Part shown: positions 38,301 through 43,936 of the stretch, piece by piece
Numbering within the stretch: position 1 is the first letter of the stretch
Layout of the letters: the number at the start of each line of letters is the position of its first letter
Assembly (NCBI GenBank): GCA_025210485.1
Contig: JAOARN010000047.1
Location: 32,563 to 96,562 of the forward strand
Source of the DNA: Marinifilaceae bacterium
Lineage (GTDB): Bacteria > Bacteroidota > Bacteroidia > Bacteroidales > Marinifilaceae
Direction of reading: 5' to 3'
Length of the DNA: 64,000 nt
The notes under the pieces: model-generated
The model's database searches: none
What the model was told of the DNA's origin: nothing
The model's input: only the letters and a program-made list of their open reading frames with translations
Program-made: the position numbers and the translations under genes

Positions 38301-40079
38301 AGTATCTCAAATTGGCGAATCGAAAGTATTCTATCAGACCCTGAAGTTCCTTCTTTATTGGCAATAGACCAAAACACTGGCGAAATAAAAATTAATGACA
38401 TAAATACTAATGTAAATAGACCAATATTAAACCTTGTAATCACAGCCAGTGATGGCACCTATCGAAGTGAAAACTATACACTATCCATCAGTATACTAAC
38501 ACAAGAAGAATTAGAAATTGATTTACCCGAGAATCTTGAATATAATATTGACGAAATGCAAGCTGATAATTTGAGTATAGTAGTTGGCACTCTCAGCCTA
38601 GACGCTCCTACTAATTTCACAATAGAAAGTATAAATATGATAATAAAAGACAATATACATTCGTATAAATATTCGGATTATTTAAACTGGGATGGCTCAA
38701 ATATTATTTTAACAAAAGGTTTTGATTGTGAAGAAAATCAGACTCATATTATTAACTCAGCCTTACAGATTAAATTAAGACATAATACAACAAATGAAAT
38801 ACATAATTATTTAAAACAAGATTTCAGTTTTCGACTCATCATTAATGATATAAACGATAATAAACCGAAAATCACAGGCATTAAGGAGCTTCATGCGATA
38901 TCACCAGAAAGTATAACTGGAGAAATAATCGCTAAATTAAATGCAACAGATGATGATATCAGTAGCGAAAACAATAGTCTAAAGGATTGGAGAATTGAAA
39001 ATTCAGAAAGCTACATACTAGATTTGCTTAACATAAATAGTACTACAGGGAATATAAGCATTAGGAATATAAATCATGATCTGGGATCAGAGAATATAAA
39101 GCTAAATGTAAGTGTAAGCGATGGTAGTTTCAGAAGTGAGAGCTATGAATTTATAGTACCTATATCCGCTGAATCAGGGCTAAACATGGTTAAAAATCAA
39201 GAATACTCAATAGATGAATGCAATAAAGAAAATCCTGAAACTATTATTGGCGAATTTGAAATTCTAGAAATTCCCAACTACAATATAGAGGAAATAAGAC
39301 TAACAATAAAAGACCAGGAAAACATATGCGAATATTCAAAACATATTAAGTATGAAGATGGAAATCTAATCCTAATAAAAGGATTTGATTGCGAAGATAT
39401 GCAAGATCACAATATTTTTATAGACATCAGTGTAACAGCTAGTGATAAACTCACAAAAAAACTAAAAATATTCTCGAAAAAAGATTATCCAATAAGCCTA
39501 CATATAAATGATATTAACGATAACTATCCTGAAATAATTGGAATAAAAGATTTGAGAGCCATTTCAAAAAACATACTTAACAATGATATCATTGTTAAAT
39601 TGATTGGCATTGACAGAGATATTGAACCCGAAAACCATTCCCTACAAAACTGGCAAATTGAAAAAATAGATGAGAAATATAAAGAACTATTAATTATAGA
39701 TCAAAACACTGGCGAAATAAGCCTCTCAAAAGAAAATGCCTATATTCCAGAAGAAATAATCACAGTAGAATTAAGTGTTAGTGATGGTAGATTAAGAAGT
39801 AAAAACTACAAACTTGAAATTCCAATAATTAATGACTCTCAAGATACATCATTTGAATTATACCCTAATCCATCACATGGGCAAATCAATATAAGATATG
39901 CTGGAAAAATGAATGGAAAATTATATATTAAGTTAATGTCAAGCTCTGGCTCGATTGCATATCAAGGAACTCACAATTCTAGAGAGATCAACTTAAACCT
40001 CGATTTAAAAAAAGGTATATATGTTCTTTCTATAGATAATGGAGAAAATGAAATTCATAAAACTGTAATGATTCTATAG
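32391..40079 (+). CDS. Giant secreted surface protein: DUF285 repeats, cadherin-like repeats, T9SS tail
   Basis: A 2,562-residue exported protein. A signal peptide (about 1-26) is followed by three blocks of the 26-residue DUF285 repeat (W-D-V-S-N-x-x-D-M-S-x-M-F pattern) at about 148-320, 487-667 and 804-1070. Calcium-binding cadherin-like domains start near 1400. Residues about 1600-2480 hold four tandem copies of a 221-225 residue unit; each contains KGFDCE and ends in the cadherin signature D-(I)-N-D-N-x-P, at residues near 1704, 1928, 2153 and 2374. The end (FELYPNPSHGQINIRY, from 2486) is a T9SS sorting domain. It is probably an adhesin anchored on the cell surface. Confidence 0.9.
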   Translation: MKTHKLFSRIFLVLFSLVIHCNKLSAENPEDYFIMKLRNFAHICILKKKHQASDPEPNFKVFLDDVEKSDNNGEYNIWLNKEKTFTVKITGDFYGLKLKSMGYDTGNEHIEIIQWGSSKWYDFSDLFKFSPGGIKMPVEPMNISKISSISGMFRNCDFNKIENLNISSWDVSRFKDFSYLFENAKNFNQDISLWDVSNATDMSYMFSGCSSFNCDISQWKTDKLENARAMFLSASSFNQNINTNGGFWDVSNLRNAKSMFANANSFNQALDKWDTSSISDFSFMFRNATKFNQDLSTWDISSASQMNGFLNNTSSFSSDNYNKLLIEWAKIDNLNQGIKFTCNSKFTSELALNARTRLINDHSWEIIDYGYLSDLENQFILIYKTIIENENINIPLISNKNYKFYLSADDADTPLQLIEKISDEEGINLNFQKPGFHAIKISYTNPSTSIKLTDGSFPGLRHGFDNSLEEDKKQEKLNNSKKLVTILNWGDEIIWETMFQAFQNCSNLSIKASDYPILGNNINAESCFEKATQLSTGLSNWDVSNIVNMTSMFKNAINFNDNLSNWDVQNILNFDSCFETARMFNSDISEWIINANSTKAMFKNASSFNSATTKWNCSNVSDFSAMFESALSFNQELRFSFNNANDLTNFLLGANSFTSENYSILLEELDKTTVSNKTIHISSKYKDSDIPKRNSLLSNGWIIYDYGNINEFRPLIIKYYTNSNYRKISFKLNPYFSYNYNYELYDESNKLLSSGNNITSSQSEYSLGSTNGYFTLKITGGDFPATFINDGYGIIYPVEIVSWGDIKLKSLESAFAGSKGDENGKILFPESETPNFDNLISTKSMFANSSFTSHPSLEKWDMSNVRNMSNMFQSASEFNQDISFWDVSSVTDMSSMFYQAYKFNSDINLWNTKNLENMNAMFQSAKIFNSELYNWNTSKVKNMVSCFSNTLFNKNINSWDVSNVSDMSYMFSGSQFCQHLGSWDMSNVKNITGMFSQLTAIDPSISTWDLSNLEVMNTLFAGSSNVNIDLSNWNVSKVKSMSDLFKASDFKGDISSWDFSSIDNINYTNPMRDILNLNVSTTYPTDFYVNLISNWYDKLFIKYLDLGAISSCYSKLEDEQKLVNLQIQRKWTISDKGRCSSNEFGSDFKKYIKLASDNKFYYDDFPFSSNYTHAYNFIIIESIPSDGHLYLDMNYNKNCEYGERLKEGDKIYMHSDEGDNFMYSISEMPTNELQFKYRIVDFSGYISEIYNCNLEIIEQTNKRLKIEYLDKDLNPIETNILTINEADTDNNSFITGIRFKIDESLLGIKIPIKINIENKNNANWIIFKEKIGDNFADYSEIILDETQSEYILSIQANHDNQNTGDKSINFNIICPFVSNIEGQDSFTTNIIEDDSNPSISNLVSKLSFIYSANSSTKIYTFNATDADTEIKDLHWSINNDAFSINNIGELYTIPKNINPEKENYNIVVSVSDGINNTDYPILVNQAKSDSPLGIAPNQSFIYREENTSKILGNIRLIDGASYEFIDSYTITDDSDNIFELKDNLQLRIKETADIDFSKDKTYNITIKITDKRNPSLEYNETVSIEVKKTNLGIELTNNLLIEITESDELVTNQELCDFSIEHSDDFTIINTIFTIHDIAGFYSYSDYIKFENNKLIQTKGFDCEKSQTHIIKADIELELQNKNSLEKITTTINDYSFVLKIIDINDNKPQILGASNIKTINSSSAIGDILANPQAIDDDRSSSFSNLTDWTIENPLSETEIHSLFEINNSTGEIKLKQLTHKNEIYNILISVSDGTHKSDNYNLAIHSMTGISNQESISFTKNLLYNTDESSQEFLDIELGDFNISLPDKYTIENVNLDFLTEEVSFNYSEYFEYKNGKLYLKKGFDCEEKNSHFIKLNIQVDAKNTENNELKTFTENDYSFTLKLNDINDNKPEIIGVKNLSPISKTNINGDIVAIMQAIDNDTNTENSSISNWRIESILSDPEVPSLLAIDQNTGEIKINDINTNVNRPILNLVITASDGTYRSENYTLSISILTQEELEIDLPENLEYNIDEMQADNLSIVVGTLSLDAPTNFTIESINMIIKDNIHSYKYSDYLNWDGSNIILTKGFDCEENQTHIINSALQIKLRHNTTNEIHNYLKQDFSFRLIINDINDNKPKITGIKELHAISPESITGEIIAKLNATDDDISSENNSLKDWRIENSESYILDLLNINSTTGNISIRNINHDLGSENIKLNVSVSDGSFRSESYEFIVPISAESGLNMVKNQEYSIDECNKENPETIIGEFEILEIPNYNIEEIRLTIKDQENICEYSKHIKYEDGNLILIKGFDCEDMQDHNIFIDISVTASDKLTKKLKIFSKKDYPISLHINDINDNYPEIIGIKDLRAISKNILNNDIIVKLIGIDRDIEPENHSLQNWQIEKIDEKYKELLIIDQNTGEISLSKENAYIPEEIITVELSVSDGRLRSKNYKLEIPIINDSQDTSFELYPNPSHGQINIRYAGKMNGKLYIKLMSSSGSIAYQGTHNSREINLNLDLKKGIYVLSIDNGENEIHKTVMIL

Positions 40080-40083
40080 ACAA

Positions 40084-40158
40084 TTTCTATGTAAAGTTCG
40101 ACATAGAAATAATTTAACTCTCCGCCTATTATAAGTTAAGGTGGAGAGTTATTTTTTT
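40084..40158 (+). terminator. Two tandem hairpins ending the giant gene
   Basis: First hairpin: TTTCTATGT (40084-40092) with ACATAGAAA (40101-40109). Second: AACTCTCCGCC (40116-40126) with GGTGGAGAGTT (40140-40150), followed by A and seven T residues, a standard Rho-independent terminator 40-80 bases after the stop codon. Confidence 0.8.
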
Positions 40159-40320
40159 ATAGTCATATTCGATTTAAATAAATCTAAACTAGTTTAAAAC
40201 AATGAGTTAGCTCAAAAAACTTACCTTACAAAACAAATAATAGCTACAATAGAATTTCCTTTGCCAACAAGCAACTAATCAAAGATATAAAATAGAAAAA
40301 ACAATCAATTAACATTTTTT

Positions 40321-40863
40321 ATGTGTTTATCTAGAACAAAAAACATTAATGGTTCGTACAAGAATATAAACTTAAAATCAATAAAGATGGAAAACCATAT
40401 AATAAACAATCAATTTAACAACGATAATAATTTAAATCAAAAACGTTGTAAAAACGAAATTATTTTACTTAGAACCAAGAATAAACTACTTGAGAAAATA
40501 AATGAAATAAAAAGAAACAATCCTAATAAAGGGATTTCAGAAATAAAGAATGAAATAAGGAAATCCGAATTATATAATAAATCCGAATATGACAAAAAAC
40601 ATATTGACTACCTTTTAGAGTTATACGAGATAGAAGAATATAACAACCACGAAAAAAAATTAAAAAAGCTAGACAAAAGAATTGAAAAACAACTAAAAAA
40701 AGAATCAGAAAATAATAAAATGACTCAAAATAACAATCAAAGATTTAATAATTCAAATGATGATTCTTCTTCGTTCGATTATAATAATCCAACACCGGAA
40801 AACAATCAGCCTGATTCTTGGAAAATGATAAGCTCAGAATCGGACATAGAAAACAACCATTAA
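40321..40863 (+). CDS. Unrecognised Asn/Lys-rich coiled-coil protein
   Basis: A 180-residue protein, or 158 residues if the ATG at 40387 (MENHIINNQ) is used. I do not recognise it. Residues about 40-130 are strongly charged and helical (KNKLLEKINEIKRNNP, HEKKLKKLDKRIEKQLKK), probably a coiled coil; the last 50 residues are Asn, Ser and Asp rich and disordered. There is no signal peptide or membrane helix. It stands alone between the giant surface protein and the pseudouridine synthase. Low complexity makes this call uncertain. Confidence 0.5.
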   Translation: MCLSRTKNINGSYKNINLKSIKMENHIINNQFNNDNNLNQKRCKNEIILLRTKNKLLEKINEIKRNNPNKGISEIKNEIRKSELYNKSEYDKKHIDYLLELYEIEEYNNHEKKLKKLDKRIEKQLKKESENNKMTQNNNQRFNNSNDDSSSFDYNNPTPENNQPDSWKMISSESDIENNH

Positions 40864-41039
40864 TATGTGCTGATTAATTAGCTGAAGGCGATATTAATAA
40901 TATACATCTATAAATATGTTTTAAGCTCAATTTTTCAAGCTGCTTTTCTATGAGCTCTTACAATAAGGTGAAAATGTGAATAAATCCATTTTGGAAATTA
41001 TTACGGAAATTTAAAACAAAAATATTAACTTCGCTGCCT

Positions 41040-41768
41040 ATGGAAAAAGAGAAATTACGTTTAAATAAATTTTTCAGTGCAATAGGTCATTGTTCCAGAA
41101 GAGAAGCAGACAAATACATTGAACAAAAAAAAGTACAGGTAAACGGGCAAATAGCTGAGCATGGAACCAAAGTATCAGAAGATGATGAAATTCGCTTAAA
41201 CAGGAAAGTTATTTCAAAGGGTAAAAATCATAAAAAAGTATATATTGCTTTTAATAAACCGCGTGGAATTGTATGTACGACTGATACAAAAAATGAAAAG
41301 AATAATATAATAGATTATATCAAGTTTCCAGAACGAATTTTCCATATTGGCAGATTAGACAAAGATAGTCAAGGACTTATTTTTCTAACTAATGATGGAG
41401 ATATAGTAAATAAAATTTTAAGAGTTGGCAACAACCACGATAAAGAATATATGGTTACTGTAAAAAAACCAATAGATAAAAAATTTATCGAGAGAATGGG
41501 AAATGGTATTCCAATTCTAGATACCATAACAAAAAAATGTTATGTCGAGCAGGTTGATAAATACAGATTCAAAATCATACTTAAACAGGGTCTGAATAGA
41601 CAAATCCGAAGAATGTGCCAATATCTAGATAATAAGGTTACTAAATTGGAAAGATACCGAATAATGAATGTAAATCTTGATATTCCTATAGGTAAATGGA
41701 GATATTTAACAAAAGAAGAAATGGCGGAAATCAATAGAAGAGTTGCTGATTCATCAAAAACGATATAA
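41040..41768 (+). CDS. rluF: RluF/RsuA-family 23S rRNA pseudouridine synthase
   Basis: A 242-residue pseudouridine synthase. An N-terminal S4 RNA-binding domain (LRLNKFFSAIGHCSRREADK, then VQVNGQIAEHGTKV) is followed by the catalytic domain with GRLDKDSQGLIFLTNDGD, in which D107 is the nucleophile, and the late motif LKQGLNRQIRRMCQYL. The arrangement and the LDKDSQGL motif fit RluF, which modifies U2604 of 23S rRNA in E. coli; RluB/RluE relatives differ. Exact target is inferred. It is transcribed alone from the ATG at 41040. Confidence 0.88.
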   Translation: MEKEKLRLNKFFSAIGHCSRREADKYIEQKKVQVNGQIAEHGTKVSEDDEIRLNRKVISKGKNHKKVYIAFNKPRGIVCTTDTKNEKNNIIDYIKFPERIFHIGRLDKDSQGLIFLTNDGDIVNKILRVGNNHDKEYMVTVKKPIDKKFIERMGNGIPILDTITKKCYVEQVDKYRFKIILKQGLNRQIRRMCQYLDNKVTKLERYRIMNVNLDIPIGKWRYLTKEEMAEINRRVADSSKTI

Positions 41769-41875
41769 GAACTGAACTTCTAACCCAATCTATCGGATAG
41801 CAAAAGTATACTATCTCTGCATTTAAATATTGTCAAGATACAACAAGACAATCTAGGTACATACTAAATAAAAAC

Positions 41876-41914
41876 AAAGGGATAATTATAGTTAAGGCTA
41901 TTAGTTATCCCTTT
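41876..41914 (+). terminator. Hairpin after rluF
   Basis: AAAGGGATAA (41876-41885) pairs perfectly with TTATCCCTTT (41905-41914) across a 19-base loop. The T-run is poor (ACTATTTTAA). It lies about 110 bases after the rluF stop, next to the intron remnant. Confidence 0.5.
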
Positions 41915-41954
41915 ACTATTTTAACTCAAACGGTACTATCAATCCACAATAACA

Positions 41955-42027
41955 CCAAGTAAAAAAGGGAAATCTCGCCCCAATCCTCTCACAGAACCAT
42001 AAGTGAAAGTCTCCCCATACGGTTCTT
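41955..42027 (-). mobile_element. Group II intron 3'-end remnant (domains V-VI)
   Basis: Read on the minus strand, AGAACCGTA and TATGGTTCT (42026 back to 41993) enclose a short upper stem and bulge in the layout of domain V. It is followed by GTGAGAGGATTGGGG and GATTTCCC, in the layout of domain VI, ending near ACTTGG at about 41955. In domain V the catalytic AGC triad reads AAC. The sequence that should lie 5' of it (reverse transcriptase, domains I-IV) is absent, so this is a dead fragment. Recognition is by pattern and pairing from memory of group II introns. Confidence 0.6.
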
Positions 42028-42081
42028 ATAGTACATTTATCTAATATTTATTTAAATTGAAAATTTTAATTTCCGATGGTA

Positions 42082-42215
42082 AAACGGCTAAGGCTATGCG
42101 GAGTTTGGAATTCCAAAGAACTAGACTTTCTTTTACCCACTAAACCAAAGCCGTAGTTTTTGTTTTATATTTTCAACAAAACCTCAATTATGACTTTGGC
42201 AGTGTTTATTTCTGA
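42082..42215. repeat. Flanking repeat A of the nuclease gene
   Basis: About 134 bases that align with 43350-43490 (shared anchors AAGGCTATGC, CTCAATTAT, TTTGGC and GTTTTTATTT-like ends). Outer arms ACGGCT (near 42084) and AGCCGT (near 42150) and an inner perfect palindrome TTTGGAATTCCAAA (about 42104-42117) give it an imperfect cruciform shape. The two copies are in the same orientation on either side of the nuclease gene. Confidence 0.6.
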
Positions 42216-42330
42216 TTCCTTAGTTTCTAGTTTAGCACTCACTTGCCCATTCATTATAAGTGCATATTGGCTTTTCGGTTTTAATTGCCTGATATTTTTA
42301 TTAACTTCTTTATTTCTGTTATCATTTTAT
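42166..42330 (-). pseudogene. Remnant C-terminal coding tail within repeat A
   Basis: A minus-strand frame of about 50 codons without a good start overlaps the 3' end of the nuclease gene and ends at 42166. Its end reads INTAKVIIEVLLKI then stop. The equivalent piece in repeat B reads SAKIIIELLEEKLNKK. Conservation of the protein-like pattern between the copies suggests that both repeats preserve the end of a lost gene. No family is recognised. Confidence 0.35.
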
Positions 42331-43309
42331 TCTCATCACTAGGGAATTCAAAAATGTTATTTTCTAATTCAAAATAGAAATATCCTTTTTCTTTTCCCCA
42401 CTTTTTACATTGAACTTCTTCAAGTTTATCATTGTATGAGCATAACCAGATTTTGTATCCCATTGAAGAATACCAAACTTCAATCCAAAATTTATAATCT
42501 TTAAGATAAAATTGGGAATAGTTTCTTTTAAAAGAATGTTTAAGGTCATTTAACGATAATTTTTCTAAAATACGATTATGCTTTGCTTCATGCCAACTAT
42601 CACTATTAATTAAATTAGATACTTTAATTAATTTTAATATTTCTTCTTGGCTTAGTTTATTTTGGATTTCTGTTGAATTTATCGTATTCATAAAGCTATA
42701 ACTTATTTTTTCTAGCAATTTTATATACTCTTTGACGTAACTATAGTGTTCGAGGGATGCTAAAGATGAAATTAATTTCGTTATGTCATAATTATAACAA
42801 AAATTCAAAACATCTTCCCTGGTATCAGTAGAATTAACTTTTTTCGATGGATTAATATGCATATACACAATCTTACTACAGATATAGCCTGCTTTTATTA
42901 TACCGTCATAATAGTCATTGATTTGATTCAACTGATCTACAGCATTATTCAATTTGTTTTCAATTATTATCCCATGTTTCTTGCTTCCAATTTTATATGA
43001 AATAAAAATATCAATTGGTCTTGAATTACTATTATCCTTTACTTTAGTTCCATACTCAGTATATATTTCAACTTCTGTTAGACTATCAAAGTCTTTTTTT
43101 AGTCCTATTTCTTCAAAAAAAATTCGTAAGAATTGATTTTTATGTTCGTGATTTTCATACGGGTTGAGAAATGTACTCAATACTTCACTATGTGATAACT
43201 CTTTCTCTCGAACTTTTGAATAAAATGGAAAAATCAAGCTATAAGCAAATTTTTCATCTGTCTTAAGATCTATGCTAGCTTTCCCTAATATTTTTTTAAG
43301 TTCATTCAT
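42281..43309 (-). CDS. PD-(D/E)XK nuclease superfamily protein (PF14281-like)
   Basis: About 342 residues from the ATG at 43309; one at 43321 adds four. The region RPIDIFISYK then HGIIIENKLN carries the catalytic signature (D104, E121, K123 in the longer numbering), followed by a Gln-rich helix VDQLNQINDYYDG. This is the PDDEXK_4 pattern, found in accessory islands and phages and often presumed to be DNA-cleaving. The C-terminal 150 residues are not recognised. It is a single gene bounded by the two similar repeats A and B, next to the DUF262 pair, suggesting acquisition as a module. Target and role are unknown. Confidence 0.78.
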   Translation of the reverse strand: MNELKKILGKASIDLKTDEKFAYSLIFPFYSKVREKELSHSEVLSTFLNPYENHEHKNQFLRIFFEEIGLKKDFDSLTEVEIYTEYGTKVKDNSNSRPIDIFISYKIGSKKHGIIIENKLNNAVDQLNQINDYYDGIIKAGYICSKIVYMHINPSKKVNSTDTREDVLNFCYNYDITKLISSLASLEHYSYVKEYIKLLEKISYSFMNTINSTEIQNKLSQEEILKLIKVSNLINSDSWHEAKHNRILEKLSLNDLKHSFKRNYSQFYLKDYKFWIEVWYSSMGYKIWLCSYNDKLEEVQCKKWGKEKGYFYFELENNIFEFPSDENKMITEIKKLIKISGN

Positions 43310-43349
43310 AATTAATTTCAATTATTAATATAGAGCTATGGTTTCAACT

Positions 43350-43490
43350 AAAAGCTAAAGGGCAAGGCTATGCTGAAATTGAGACTCAAAAGCACAAAAC
43401 TTTGATTAACCCAATTAGCCAAAACTGTATTTTTTTTATTTAATTTTTCCTCCAAAAGCTCAATTATAATTTTGGCGCTGTATATTTATT
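43350..43490. repeat. Flanking repeat B of the nuclease gene
   Basis: Diverged copy of repeat A on the other side of the nuclease gene, same orientation. Arms AGCTAAAGGG and CCCAATTAGC surround a small TTGAGACTCAA palindrome. On the minus strand it also preserves a protein-like tail (SAKIIIELLEEKLNKK). The sequence from 43490 to 43756 holds nothing I can name. Confidence 0.6.
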
Positions 43491-43756
43491 ATTCTAAATT
43501 TTAAAACTAGTACAAAACCCAAGTTCCTTATTAGCTAATCTGTGTGCTCTGCATGTGTCTTTAGAACACAGTATTTGTAAGTTCTACAAAAAGATTGAAA
43601 ATATAAACTTTTTAACATAAAACAAAAGCAAATCATAGTTATTTTCCCAGAGGCTTTATATCTCTTGGTTTTGGAGTCGTTTCCCAAGCTATTAGCAAGT
43701 TGATTGTTTAATATTTTAAATATATTGGAAATGTGGTAGAAGTTATAAAAATAAAT

Positions 43757-43800
43757 TTTGTATAGTAGGGACGCACGACCGTGCGTCCCTACTATACAAA
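43757..43800. repeat. Perfect 21-bp-arm palindrome (MITE/REP-like)
   Basis: Arms 43757-43777 and 43780-43800 are perfect inverted copies with a two-base centre (AC). The inner part is GC-rich (GTAGGGACGCACG), unlike the AT-rich surroundings. Such 'TAGGGACGCACG' palindromes occur as scattered small elements in Bacteroidota and cyanobacteria, as I recall. It is not followed by a T-run suited to a terminator. Confidence 0.8.
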
Positions 43801-43857
43801 TTACACAGGAAATCTGATTTTACAGATAATCATGCTATTACTGAATCAGTCATCATT

Positions 43858-43936
43858 AACGAACCGCCGCATACGAGAATCCTTTGGTTTATACCGAATT
43901 TACCAAAGTATAAAGAAGTGTGAAAGGCTCATCCCA
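43858..43936 (+). mobile_element. Second group II intron 3'-end remnant, disrupted in domain V
   Basis: ACGAACCGCCGCATACGAG (43859-43877) matches the 5' half of domain V of another group II intron type, and GTGTGAAAGGCTCATCCC (43918-43935) matches the sequence that normally follows domain V. The 3' half of domain V is replaced by about 30 bases that carry their own CTTTGGT/ACCAAAG hairpin (43882-43908). It is on the opposite strand from the remnant at 41955-42027 and abuts the end of the DUF262-DUF1524 gene. Confidence 0.5.

Noticed and set aside
40321..40863. A DNA-binding or phage protein call for the Asn/Lys-rich protein
   Set aside because: Low-complexity charged composition can mimic many families; nothing specific supports one.
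42082..43490. Firm call of an integron with attC sites
   Set aside because: Cruciform repeats are suggestive, but no RYYYAAC/GTTRRRY core pair could be placed and no integrase gene lies in the window.
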